Program-made: the position numbers and the translations under genes | Shown: positions 54,234 through 61,791 of the stretch, piece after piece | Layout: the number at the start of each line of letters is the position of its first letter | How positions within the stretch are numbered: position 1 is the stretch's first letter | Assembly: GCA_963745945.1 (NCBI GenBank) | Contig: CAVUZG010000002.1 | Location: forward strand, 162,619 to 226,618 | From: DATFVA01 sp963745945 | GTDB lineage: Bacteria; Bacteroidota; Ignavibacteria; Ignavibacteriales; Ignavibacteriaceae | DNA: 64,000 bases | Direction: 5' to 3' | Notes under the pieces: generated by a model | Seen by the model: the letters and a program-made list of their open reading frames with translations, nothing else | Database searches by the model: none | Told to the model about the DNA's origin: nothing

Positions 54234-55301
54234 TTAAGAGACTTTCTTTCCTAAAAATCTGCCAAAATTTTCTACCTCCTTCGTAATCATTTGATTTATT
54301 TTCTTACTTTGCTTCTTAAAATACTCTGACTGAACAGATACTTTATCTTTTTTTATCGTCCGTTTCCATGTACCGATTATCTTTCCATCATAAACTATTA
54401 TCGCACGAAACATTCCATTCGTGGATACAATTGATTTATGTTCTTCAGAAATCAAAACCGCTGATCTGTCAGCATAACTTATTAAGTATTCATCAAAAGC
54501 GGGCAGCAGATAAATTTTGTTTTGTTGATTTTTATTTTCTTTTACACGATCTGAAAACCAGTAGGTGCGTGAATTAATCTCGAAGGAATTTAATTCTGAT
54601 TTAATCAATTCAAGTGCTATTCCAGATTCAGTAAGATTTAAGCCCGACCACCATGAAAAGTCTTTTATCGTTGCAGGACCGCGGCTTTGGAAATAAATAC
54701 GGGCTAATTTTGAAAGTGATTCTTCTCTGTCAAGTGCTTCGGACATAGAAACTCTCTCTTCAAGCAATGCGTAAGTATGCTTGTTCCCTCTTGTTTTTCC
54801 GCCGCATATTATTCCGGAGAGTTCTGCTTCTGCAAAAAGATGTGAAGCCCTGTTTTTATCGGTCTTAATTTTTGCTTTATTTAAGATTACAATCAGTTCT
54901 TCCCTGGTTAAATGATTATTTCCTTTTAAAACATCACGTATAATTCTATTACTTTTCTTAAAAACTTCCCTGGTAAGATCTAACTCCCTATTTCTTGAAC
55001 TCATAGAATTCTTAATTCTTGATGCCGTAAGTTCAAGCAGCCAGTAAATATTTTCTGAAGAAACAAAATGCCACGTAGGACGCAGCAAATGTGTTCTCAA
55101 TATTTCGCCTTTGTCTATTGCATCATTTATTATTTTTTCTGAAGAATTTTTTAATCTAACCCCAATTGCCCACTTAGACATTAAATAATCCTGTGCCTGT
55201 ATCGCACCCATGTAATTTATAAGTTCTTTTACGGTTTTATATTTCTTTGAAGAAATATGTTGAGAGGTTAGGCGTTTACCAGGTATATCTGAAATGGTCA
55301 T
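54234..55301 (-). CDS. Winged-helix DNA-binding protein (AlkX/YcaQ-related)
   Basis: The 355-residue protein belongs to the HTH_42 family, known from AlkZ-type glycosylases and their AlkX relatives. Seen are the N-terminal RLTSQHIS, the QxQ-like motif GAIQAQDY (32-39) typical of this group, LRPTWHFVSSENIYWLL (73-89), RGPATIKDFSWWSGLN (205-220) and the C-terminal YLLPAFDEYLISYADR. The DNA glycosylase activity itself has been shown for AlkZ, so repair of crosslinks is only a possible role here. Confidence 0.85.
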   Translation of the reverse strand: MTISDIPGKRLTSQHISSKKYKTVKELINYMGAIQAQDYLMSKWAIGVRLKNSSEKIINDAIDKGEILRTHLLRPTWHFVSSENIYWLLELTASRIKNSMSSRNRELDLTREVFKKSNRIIRDVLKGNNHLTREELIVILNKAKIKTDKNRASHLFAEAELSGIICGGKTRGNKHTYALLEERVSMSEALDREESLSKLARIYFQSRGPATIKDFSWWSGLNLTESGIALELIKSELNSFEINSRTYWFSDRVKENKNQQNKIYLLPAFDEYLISYADRSAVLISEEHKSIVSTNGMFRAIIVYDGKIIGTWKRTIKKDKVSVQSEYFKKQSKKINQMITKEVENFGRFLGKKVS

Positions 55302-55476
55302 TTCAATTAAATGTATTTATAAATTGAGATTACTTTCTTATTATTTTATATCAGGATTTTTCTTATAAAGATTGATAGTAATTTTTATAAATATTATCGA
55401 GCTATTCTCCAGAACAAACTCCAGTCAATTTTATGTATCAGTAAATAAAATTGAAGGGCATTTAAACCTGAACCGA

Positions 55477-56320
55477 TTAAAATCCAAGGAATAACAGAAT
55501 CAAACCAATGGACACTCCGAAAACAAAATTAAATGCTTTAATTTTAATTGAATCCTTTAAAGAGATACGATAGCAATGGCAGCATACCGTGTCCATCCTG
55601 AACTATTGAACTGGTAAGGAGAATTGAAAAAGGTATTAACCCGTTAGCAAATAGTGATACGAAAATTAAATGTGGTCCGGATTCAGGAATAAGTCCGATT
55701 ACTGCACCCAGGAATAATAAAGCAAGTTTATATTCCGATGCTATTTTTTCAAGATGAAAATATTGAAATCCGAATTCAACAACCAGCAATGCTCCGAATG
55801 TCCAGATAGCTATTTTCCATATATGTTTTTTAATAATATGTTCAAGCACATGCTCTTTTAAGAAATGTCTTAAGTTTCTTTCCGTATTATGTACCACCAA
55901 TTCAGGACAGTCACTGCAGGTAATTATTTTATACTTCTTAACTATAATGTCGGTTAGTTTCCCTCCAAAAATTCCGATTACAAAAAGAATTGCAAAAAGA
56001 AGGATTGCAGTTTTTGGAAACATGGCAAGCATAACAAATGCCTCGTCTCCTGAAACAGCAATCATCGAACCGGCTAAAGCTCCGAAACTGATAAGTCCGT
56101 GCATATAGAAAGTTACATTTGTAAATCCGCCAAAACATCCGGGTATTGTTCCGATAAAAGAGGAGACAACATATTGCCGAAGTTTTCCCTTCCCTTTCAA
56201 TAATACCGATATTTTCCCCCGGGACCAGATATTTATTGCATCAACAGCAATCATCATTAATGCTATAAGTAAAGTAATCTGAAGAGTTTCTTCAACTACG
56301 TTAAATAAAATTTTTTCCAT
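55477..56320 (-). CDS. Putative manganese transporter/permease (frameshifted near the end)
   Basis: The protein has about seven membrane helices and a cytoplasmic loop (about 135-175) with CSDC and several His residues. Repeated signatures are GTIPGCFGGF (58-67), SGDEAFVML (96-104), GLIPESGPHLIFVSL and SSIVQDGHGMLPLLSY, as in predicted manganese/metal permeases. The frame stops at 55544 (FKGFN), but removing one G at 55556-55557 gives FKDSIKIKAFNFVFG and a last helix, ending at 55477 (281 residues). This matches the family better. Confidence 0.75.
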
Positions 56321-56399
56321 TTTCCTGTTTTACAGTTTTGATAAAATTCCCTGACCAAATATATCAGTTGTTTATATGATTTAAACGATTCCTGAAAGA

Positions 56400-56427
56400 T
56401 TATTCAATTACTTGATCATTTGAATAA
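56400..56427. promoter_or_regulatory. Inverted repeat TTATTCAA-N12-TTGAATAA
   Basis: A perfect 8-bp inverted repeat lies between the likely -7 box and the start of the metal-transporter gene. It could be an operator for a metal regulator or a leader hairpin. AT-rich DNA makes chance matches possible. The remaining gap 56321-56583 holds no gene. Confidence 0.3.
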
Positions 56428-56467
56428 ATTATTATTCCAGATATAAATTTTGTTTATTGTGTTAACG

Positions 56468-56475
56468 CAAAGGTA
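56468..56475 (-). promoter_or_regulatory. -7 box TACCTTTG upstream of the metal transporter
   Basis: This is an exact TAnnTTTG match read on the minus strand, about 148 bp before the start of the transporter gene. It is the same octamer as before the candidate RNA near 2.8 kb. Confidence 0.4.
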
Positions 56476-56583
56476 ATAAAATGAAAATAAATTGGAGAAG
56501 ATTTTGCGGCGCCTCTTAATGTTACAGTAAGAATATCCAGATAAAACTAATGCATTTGAGTAATTCTTTAAGAGTACAGTCAA

Positions 56584-56796
56584 TTAAAAATTCAGTTTTG
56601 TCTGAACAGACTTGGCAGGCTTCTTTTTTCCTTCCCTGTGTTTTTTAAGAAAATCTCCAAAATCCTCTTTAGTAATGATGTAGATTTTCCCGACCTGGTG
56701 TGCCTTTAGTTTTTGAGTCTTTATATGATATAAAACTCCGGAATGAGTAATCTCTAATAATTTTGCTACTTCCTCCACACTAAAAAATTCTTTCAT
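56584..56796 (-). CDS. Excisionase-like helix-turn-helix protein
   Basis: I use the internal ATG at 56796 (MKEFFSVEEVAKLL) as the start, because the upstream residues of the longer 85-residue frame are not part of the fold. The 70-residue protein has a HTH_17/MerR-like fold: FFSVEEVAKLLEITHSGVLY (helix-turn-helix), then a wing QVGKIYIITKEDFGDFLKKH and a basic tail. Such proteins act as small DNA-binding factors or excisionases. Its nearness to tRNA-Thr and phage genes may be relevant. Confidence 0.75.
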   Translation of the reverse strand: MKEFFSVEEVAKLLEITHSGVLYHIKTQKLKAHQVGKIYIITKEDFGDFLKKHREGKKKPAKSVQTKLNF

Positions 56797-56959
56797 ATAC
56801 CAGTCCCGACAGTTAATGAAAGATAAACTTATACCAAGCACTAATTAAAAATAGCCAGAAGAGACGTTATATTCAATTAGCGGGAATTTTAACTGCATTC
56901 AATCTGGAAGTTCTGGTCAGAACAACATAGGCAAAATTTAAAATGAATTTTCTGCAAAT

Positions 56960-57616
56960 TTATTTTAGAAGCATCAATTTTCTGACTTTAGATAAATTGC
57001 CCGTACTTAACCTGTATACATATACGCCTGAAGCTAAGTTACTTCCGTCAAAACTTACTTCGTATATTCCGGAAGGTTTTTCAGCGTTAATCAATGTCGC
57101 AACTTCATTACCAAGCAAGTCATAAATCTTCAAAGTAACAAAACCTGTTTCAGGAACCTGGAATTTAATTTTAGTGCTTGGATTAAACGGATTCGGGTAA
57201 GCAGGGAACAATTTAAAGTCGTTTACATTCGTATTTTTTGTCTGAATCCCTGAAGGAATATCTATGGTAAATAAACCGCTGTAATCATCATAGGGAGTAC
57301 CGTTCAGATTATCCTGAACAACCCTGATTTTTCCTTGTTGTGTAGCAATTGAAGGTACAGTCCAATTATAAGTCAACTGGGTTTTGGGCAGATCTAAGAC
57401 AATCGTGTTCCAGGTCGAGCCGCCGTCAGTAGACAAATATAAATCCCAGTTACAGTCACCATGATCAATTTCTATATGCCATCTGATAGTTATTTGAGAG
57501 TTTGCTTCGAATGTTTCACCACCAACCGGAAAATCCAGTCCAACATGTGCATCAATATTTATTGAAGAAACGGTTATAAATAAGAGTACTATGGTAAATT
57601 GTCTTTTCAAATTCAC
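56960..57616 (-). CDS. Small T9SS-exported protein
   Basis: The 218-residue protein has a signal peptide (cleavage near INIDA, about 19-24), one beta-sandwich domain (25-125, GLDFPVGGETFEANSQITIR, WDLYLSTDGGSTWNTIVLDL, WTVPSIATQQGKIRVV) similar to a fungal Kre9/KNH-type repeat, and the sorting domain (about 137-218, AYPNPFNPSTK, ending KVRKLMLLK). It is probably a cell-surface protein. Function not known. Confidence 0.82.
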   Translation of the reverse strand: MNLKRQFTIVLLFITVSSINIDAHVGLDFPVGGETFEANSQITIRWHIEIDHGDCNWDLYLSTDGGSTWNTIVLDLPKTQLTYNWTVPSIATQQGKIRVVQDNLNGTPYDDYSGLFTIDIPSGIQTKNTNVNDFKLFPAYPNPFNPSTKIKFQVPETGFVTLKIYDLLGNEVATLINAEKPSGIYEVSFDGSNLASGVYVYRLSTGNLSKVRKLMLLK

Positions 57617-57886
57617 TTTTACCTCCGGATCATTTTTTAGGTTTCGATTAAAAAGTTAAGTATTAATATTATTTATATCATCACAAAATTGTCACAGGGA
57701 ATAGCTGTTTTATACACAAAGGAATAATGAATTTCAAATTGTTCTAAATGGTCAGACAGGAATGAACAACAAATATTAGTCTATTGCATAGAATACTAAT
57801 TAATATTAGTTTTGAAGCTCGAATTTTGATAGCAAATATAAATGATCCCTGCGTAGAATTGTTCGTTTTTAATTGTTAATTATTTT

Positions 57887-57959
57887 GCTGGCATAGCTCA
57901 ATTGGTAGAGCAGCTGATTTGTAATCAGCAGGTTGCGGGTTCGAGTCCCATTGCCAGCT
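57887..57959 (+). tRNA. tRNA-Thr (anticodon TGT)
   Basis: The cloverleaf is readable. Acceptor arms GCTGGCA and TGCCAGC pair, with the discriminator T at 57959. The D arm is GCTC/GAGC, and the anticodon arm is GCTGA/TCAGC with loop TTTGTAA, anticodon TGT. The T arm, GCGGG-TTCGAGT-CCCAT, has one C-A mismatch and one G-T pair. CCA is not encoded. It marks the left boundary of the phage-derived DNA. Confidence 0.93.
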
Positions 57960-57963
57960 CAAG

Positions 57964-57998
57964 AAAAGCCTTAAAACAGATTGTTTTGGGGCTTTTTT
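57964..57998 (+). terminator. Intrinsic terminator of the tRNA gene
   Basis: AAAAGCC-TTAAAACA pairs with TGTTTT-GGGGCTTTT, with a GATT loop and small bulges. A run of six T follows. It begins 5 nt after the tRNA. Confidence 0.75.
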
Positions 57999-58030
57999 AG
58001 TTTTAAAGGATTTTGAAATCCCACTGTCAG

Positions 58031-58063
58031 AGTAGGGACTGAGTAGGGAGTAAAGTAGGGACT
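58031..58063. repeat. Three copies of AGTAGGGACT/AGTAGGGAG
   Basis: AGTAGGGACT (58031), AGTAGGGAG (58042) and AGTAGGGACT (58054) are spaced 11-12 bp apart, that is, about one helical turn, some 70 bp after the tRNA. The spacing fits arm-type binding sites of an integrase or another protein on one face of the DNA. That role is inferred. Confidence 0.5.
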
Positions 58064-58146
58064 TGAGGAAAGATACTCTCTTAACCAAACTATTTTTTGT
58101 TATTAATAAATTATTTGAATTAATGATTTGCATAACTTTTATAAAA

Positions 58147-58328
58147 TTAAAAATCATTTTCTTTCTTAGCAACTAACAGCAGAGTAATTTTACCGTGTTG
58201 ATATATTACAGCATACTCTCTTCCGATTTTAAATCCTGAATTTATAAGCTGCTCATTTTTGATTTTAAAGTCTGAGGAACATTTTTATAATCCCTCTTAT
58301 TAGAATTATAGCTTTTGTAAACTTTCAT
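58147..58328 (-). pseudogene. SymE-like toxin gene with one indel (about 60 codons)
   Basis: From ATG 58328 the frame reads MKVYKSYNSNKRDYKNVPQT. After an A5 run (one A short) a neighbouring frame continues KNEQLINSGFKIGREYAVIY, QHGKITLLLVAKKENDF and a stop at 58147. The pattern K-x-Y-x-S...NVPxL...GFxIG...GKITL matches SymE-family toxins, RNA-targeting proteins of type I toxin-antitoxin origin with an AbrB-like fold. The start overlaps the stop of the 65-residue gene (ATGA), so the two are translationally coupled. Confidence 0.5.
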
Positions 58329-58522
58329 CTTAAACCATTAGGATCATATTGTTCAAAAATTTTCTTACAGATTTTACATTGAGATTTGCGAGCTGTTACA
58401 ATATTATGCAATGAGTTTACTGAATGCGTTTCTTCTAAAACCTTTAAATGCATTTTGCATTTATGCTGTGGCATCCAGTCTTTTTCCTGGCACTGGTTGA
58501 AAAGTGTTTTTATATCATCCAT
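58325..58522 (-). CDS. Small Cys/His-rich protein coupled to the SymE-like gene
   Basis: The 65-residue protein contains CQEKDWMPQHKCKMHLKV and, near the C-terminus, CKICKKIF, giving a plausible zinc site. A strong AAAAGGAG Shine-Dalgarno sequence lies 7 nt before the ATG. Its TGA overlaps the ATG of the SymE-like gene by 4 nt. No family is recognised. It could be a regulator or antidote of the toxin, which is inferred from position only. Confidence 0.55.
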   Translation of the reverse strand: MDDIKTLFNQCQEKDWMPQHKCKMHLKVLEETHSVNSLHNIVTARKSQCKICKKIFEQYDPNGLR

Positions 58523-58551
58523 ATCTATCTCCTTTTAGTTAAACCAAGCAA

Positions 58552-58761
58552 GGCACACCGCCCGCAAAAAAAACAATTTTTGCCCCGTAATAACTTTCGA
58601 TTTAGTTTTACTGAGTAAAGGAAAGGTGAAAAGGTGTGCCGTTACACGTGGTTCACCTTTTTGCCTTTACCACGCTAAAGAAAAGAGTGAAAACCTACGC
58701 TATGCTGCGATGTTTTGATACGACCGCCTTATGGCAAATTAACTATTCAGGGGCAAAAATT
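58552..58761 (-). other. Structured leader or RNA element upstream of the SymE-like module
   Basis: A perfect 12-bp inverted repeat, AATTTTTGCCCC (58575-58586) and GGGGCAAAAATT (58750-58761), closes a 163-bp region. Within it AAAGGTGAA (58622) pairs with TTCACCTTT (58652). GGTGTGCC (58633-58640) could instead pair with GGCACACC (58552-58559), so there are alternative folds. No coding frame is present from 58523 to 59116. It could be an RNA switch, an antisense-regulated leader or a replication/cis site. Confidence 0.45.
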
Positions 58762-59116
58762 AGGTGTAGCTGACAGACAATAAACTGACAGAATGATTTA
58801 CGATTTTTGGCTTGTTGTGAAGCGACATCAAAAGCCTAAAAAGCCAAATAGTGATAGAAAGCATAGAAAGAAGAAAGAAAAGCTGAAAAGAGAACATTTT
58901 AATAATATTTAAAGGATTTTGGTAAAGCGAAACAATAGAGCCATAAAAAGATTAACTGGCTTAAAGTATTTGTGAGCGAAGCGAACAATTACTTTTCTTA
59001 ATGATGTTGATGTTACGTTTAATGAGAACTTTGTTGAACGAATGACGAAATGAGTTTTACGAATGGAGGAATGAGTGAAATAGAGTGAAGTGGTAGAAAG
59101 AAAGATTATATAATGT

Positions 59117-59398
59117 TTAAGCAATGGGACCTAATCTTCTTCCGCAATCTCCCTTACCGGAAAATTTATTTTTCCTTTGGATAGGCGGGATGTGTCCTTC
59201 TTCCTCGATTTGAAATAACAAATGGTCAAGCTTTGTCCTTTCAGCCCAGCAATGAGAACAAGTGCAATTAAGTTCTTCATTTAGTTTTAACCTGTAGAGG
59301 ACATCTGCATAGAGATAAAACCAATAATCCAGATTATCGGGCTGAATAGTTTTTTTGAATAAACGGGATTTAAAGGTTTTTCTTTCCATACCATACAA
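59117..59398 (-). CDS. Hypothetical phage-region protein
   Basis: The 93-residue protein is mostly charged. It contains YWFYLYADVLYRLKLNEELN, a CTCSHCW cluster (about 46-52) and a basic tail with CGRRLGPIA. The Cys/His cluster suggests a metal site. The Met at position 4 is an equally good start. No family is recognised. It follows the fibre-like genes in the same direction. Confidence 0.5.
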   Translation of the reverse strand: MYGMERKTFKSRLFKKTIQPDNLDYWFYLYADVLYRLKLNEELNCTCSHCWAERTKLDHLLFQIEEEGHIPPIQRKNKFSGKGDCGRRLGPIA

Positions 59399-59433
59399 AT
59401 GTATGGCTATTAAGATAAATAATCAAAAAACGT

Positions 59434-59961
59434 TTATTTGGTTACCCAGGAGCCGTTTTCATAGAAATTGAACTGATTGGTATCGATATTATAAATTACC
59501 ATACCGTTTGCACCGGAGATTGTATCGCGTTCTGCGGTAGTGAGATTTGCAACTATAAAACCGGAATTCTTAATTGATATTCTATTAGTATTATCATCTA
59601 TTAATAAATAAGTATGATTATTACGATTATTAATATCACCCAATTGGATAGAAGCAGGCTGGAGAGATACAATTACTTCACCTCCGCAATCAAGGTTAAT
59701 GCCTTCTTCAGGATTCATTGAAATACGGCAATCACCCATATACTGTGAGGCTACATCTTTGGACAAAAAAGTAAAATAATCATACGCACCGGGACTTTGG
59801 TTTAATAATTTAGCATAGCCACCTAAGGGACTGGTTATTTCTAAATTGAATTTATCAGCAGCTGGTGAACCTGTAATCTTCAGATTCTTACCAGAGAAAT
59901 TAACTTCATCATCATTTACCGTAATGCCGAAATGTTTTAAGAATGAAAATATTTTATGCAT
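59434..59961 (-). CDS. Phage fibre/tip-like protein
   Basis: The 175-residue protein has a repetitive beta-rich sequence (NFSGKNLKITGSPAADKFNL, INLDCGGEVIVSLQPASIQL) and a C-terminal block, LTTAERDTISGANGMVIYNI then NQFNFYENGSWVTK. That block is frequent at the ends of phage tail fibres and other trimeric surface proteins. It probably forms part of a fibre or receptor-binding tip. It lies 11 bp after the upstream fibre-like gene. Confidence 0.65.
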   Translation of the reverse strand: MHKIFSFLKHFGITVNDDEVNFSGKNLKITGSPAADKFNLEITSPLGGYAKLLNQSPGAYDYFTFLSKDVASQYMGDCRISMNPEEGINLDCGGEVIVSLQPASIQLGDINNRNNHTYLLIDDNTNRISIKNSGFIVANLTTAERDTISGANGMVIYNIDTNQFNFYENGSWVTK

Positions 59962-59972
59962 AATATAGCCTA

Positions 59973-60428
59973 TCAGAATTTACGTTTTATTGTGCCCGTT
60001 GAAGAATCAAAATACAGCATACCTGTTTGTAAGCCGGAGCTATCCGAGGGGATGGTTGGTAATTTTATTTTATCCGAATGCAGGGTTAAAGTATCCGCAT
60101 CCATATAAATACTGCTTTCACCAGGTGAATCACCTTCATTGAAAACAAATGATGACCAGCCAGGTTCAGGGCTGATTATTCTAAAATCGGCACAATCAAA
60201 AAGATAATTACTACCGTGAAAGGTTGAAGTTGAAGTATTATCATCTAATACCCAATAAGTACCGAAACCATACTTATGATAAAACTGAAGTTTTCCCATT
60301 GAGTAAGTTAAGATAGGAGCCCAATCATAATCATTAATATGAAATTCACCGCTGCTGTTTGTAAGCCATATATCAGAAGTTGGTGATAAAAATATATCGC
60401 CAGTATAAATAGTTGAATCAGTATTCAC
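59973..60428 (-). CDS. Fibre-like protein, C-terminal part
   Basis: The 151-residue frame, with a GTG start, is beta-rich (IYTGDIFLSPTSDIWLTNSS, ADTLTLHSDKIKLPTIPSDS) and ends TGMLYFDSSTGTIKRKF, a motif resembling the end of the next fibre-like gene. It overlaps the 77-residue gene to its right by 11 nt. One extra T in CCCATATAAATG (near 60432) would explain both frames as one exported protein of about 225 residues. Confidence 0.6.
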   Translation of the reverse strand: MNTDSTIYTGDIFLSPTSDIWLTNSSGEFHINDYDWAPILTYSMGKLQFYHKYGFGTYWVLDDNTSTSTFHGSNYLFDCADFRIISPEPGWSSFVFNEGDSPGESSIYMDADTLTLHSDKIKLPTIPSDSSGLQTGMLYFDSSTGTIKRKF

Positions 60429-60651
60429 ATTTATATGGGTTTGAGATAGAGATTACAGCAGAATTTCTTCCCTGATCTGTTAAAGTTAGATCACCATTAA
60501 CTGAAGCAATGGTATCTACTTCAAGTGGAGATTTGGTTATTGAGACTTTGCCGTAAGGCCAGATTAGGTTACCTCCACTAGTCCACCACTGTGAATAGGA
60601 TTTTCCCGAAAGAAATATCAGCATAAGAATTAACAAAAAATATTTTATCAT
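60418..60651 (-). CDS. Exported fibre-like protein, N-terminal part
   Basis: The 77-residue frame begins with a signal peptide (MIKYFLLILMLIFLSGKSYS, cleavage near YSQ), which is unusual for a phage fibre. WWTSGGNLIWPYGKVSITKS and VNGDLTLTDQGRNSAVISIS follow. It ends out of frame at NPYKCEY, and the sequence seems to continue in the previous feature. A signal peptide suggests a host-derived surface protein or export of the fibre from the cell. Confidence 0.55.
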   Translation of the reverse strand: MIKYFLLILMLIFLSGKSYSQWWTSGGNLIWPYGKVSITKSPLEVDTIASVNGDLTLTDQGRNSAVISISNPYKCEY

Positions 60652-60686
60652 CGTATCTCCGCATATTACATATTGAACTTAATTGT

Positions 60687-60929
60687 TTAACCAATGTGGC
60701 GTAAAGAGGGTTCAGCCCATCCGTCCACAACTTCAAAATCAGCAGTATCATCATCGCAGGTTATCAGCTGGATGTTAAGATTTTCTTCTACCTGTAATCC
60801 ATTGTTAACCGAGACCTGGAATAACTTTTTTTCAATCCATTGCTTTAACATAACTTTTGCATCAGCAACATCCTGAGCAGTAGTTACTCCATCAGACTCG
60901 AACCGAAATTCAAAAAATACCTGAGCCAA
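60687..60929 (-). CDS. Small phage-region protein (paralogue of the next)
   Basis: The 80-residue protein has the pattern FEFRFESDGVTTAQDVADAK and TADFEVVDGWAEPSLRHIG. Its layout (a strand with a SD.LT motif, a helix with K...W/Y, a strand ending GWA.P) parallels the 83-residue neighbour, so the two are likely duplicates. No family is recognised. It belongs to the phage structural operon. Confidence 0.55.
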   Translation of the reverse strand: MAQVFFEFRFESDGVTTAQDVADAKVMLKQWIEKKLFQVSVNNGLQVEENLNIQLITCDDDTADFEVVDGWAEPSLRHIG

Positions 60930-60933
60930 ATTA

Positions 60934-61185
60934 TTATTCCTTTATTATTTCTTTTCCTTTTTTGTACGGGCTTGCCCATCCTTTAGCTACCCAGAATTTG
61001 AAGAAATCAGGACCGCTATCGACTGCATAGCAGTAAAAATTATACTTACCATTAAGGATAGGATTAAAATCATCCGTGAATGCACCAACACCGCAATACT
61101 CATACATATAAGCCTTAACAGAATCTATCTGTGTCTGAGTAAGCTTATCAGAATCAAAGCCTACAGTGAATGTTATGTAAGACAA
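60934..61185 (-). CDS. Small phage-region protein
   Basis: The 83-residue protein reads FTVGFDSDKLTQTQIDSVKA, YMYEYCGVGAFTDDFNPILN and FFKFWVAKGWASPYKKGKEI. It resembles the 80-residue protein 4 bp downstream in layout. Unknown function. It lies 21 bp after the decoration-protein gene. Confidence 0.55.
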   Translation of the reverse strand: MSYITFTVGFDSDKLTQTQIDSVKAYMYEYCGVGAFTDDFNPILNGKYNFYCYAVDSGPDFFKFWVAKGWASPYKKGKEIIKE

Positions 61186-61206
61186 AATAAATTTCCTGTT
61201 TAATGA

Positions 61207-61539
61207 TTAAAGAAGAACCCTGATTAGTTCATCTGCACCGGTGGCTGCGTCCAATGCATAGCCTGCAATATCACCGGAAGAATAAGGGATTGCTTTACCT
61301 GCTGCATTGCTCTGGAGCTTATCACCTTTTAAAATAGTATCGCCCGAATAAACAAGTGCTATACCTTTACAGGTAACGGGAGCCTGCTCATCTAAATCAG
61401 CATTTGCGTTAAGTGAACCGAGAGGTTTTACACCGTTACCGCAGACCGCACCATCAAAACCAATAAAAAGATTTTGCTTTGCGGATAAATCTGCTGTTGC
61501 AGTTATTGAGGTTATTAAAATCGGCTGTTCGGTTTTCAT
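61207..61539 (-). CDS. DUF2190-like capsid decoration protein
   Basis: The 110-residue protein has TATADLSAKQNLFIGFDGAV, VTCKGIALVYSGDTILKGDK, then LQSNAAGKAIPYSSGDIAGY and ALDAATGADELIRVLL. This layout (unstable-looking start, KGD.L, G.A..A..GE/D.I.V.L) is that of DUF2190 small capsid-stabilising proteins, placed after the major capsid gene in many phages. It probably binds the outside of the capsid. Confidence 0.75.
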   Translation of the reverse strand: MKTEQPILITSITATADLSAKQNLFIGFDGAVCGNGVKPLGSLNANADLDEQAPVTCKGIALVYSGDTILKGDKLQSNAAGKAIPYSSGDIAGYALDAATGADELIRVLL

Positions 61540-61630
61540 CGTTTCTTTCCTTTATTTGTTTTTTGAATTCTTTTTCGTTTTGGAGATAACTGAACATCTT
61601 TACGGGAGATACTGAAACAAGCCCAGCCTG

Positions 61631-61780
61631 TTAGGTCTGGGAAGGTTCAGGATGACTATCAATAGGTTTAAGATACTCTGAGATTGAGTCTGCATCTTTA
61701 GAATCGATTTCGAGAATGCAGCCTTCAGAATAAAGAGTACCTTTATAGATTAAATCTGTGTTGATTAGTTTGTATTTCAT
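61631..61780 (-). CDS. 49-residue small phage protein
   Basis: ATG at 61780 opens a frame MKYKLINTDLIYKGTLYSEG, CILEIDSKDADSISEYLKPI and ends DSHPEPSQT. The start lies 11 bp after the capsid gene stop on the same strand. Small proteins of this form (K.I...LYP/SEG..I.L...A..L.....) sit beside head-completion genes in phages. Function not known. Confidence 0.6.
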   Translation of the reverse strand: MKYKLINTDLIYKGTLYSEGCILEIDSKDADSISEYLKPIDSHPEPSQT

Positions 61781-61791
61781 CTATCCTTACC

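Noticed and set aside
56321..56470. Manganese riboswitch (yybP-ykoY) before the metal permease
   Set aside because: I looked for its conserved loops in the leader and did not find them. Only an inverted repeat is present.
58031..58063. Short CRISPR-like repeat
   Set aside because: Only three units of about 10 bp with 1-3-bp spacing; there are no spacers and no cas genes. No CRISPR array is seen in the window.
57876..58172. 98-residue minus-strand frame ending WQWDSNPQPADYKSAALPIE
   Set aside because: The last part is the antisense translation of tRNA-Thr, a well-known false protein in databases. The rest crosses the terminator.
58909..59124. 71-residue minus-strand frame
   Set aside because: The composition is unlike neighbours, there is no ribosome-binding site, and the region is GA-rich non-coding DNA.
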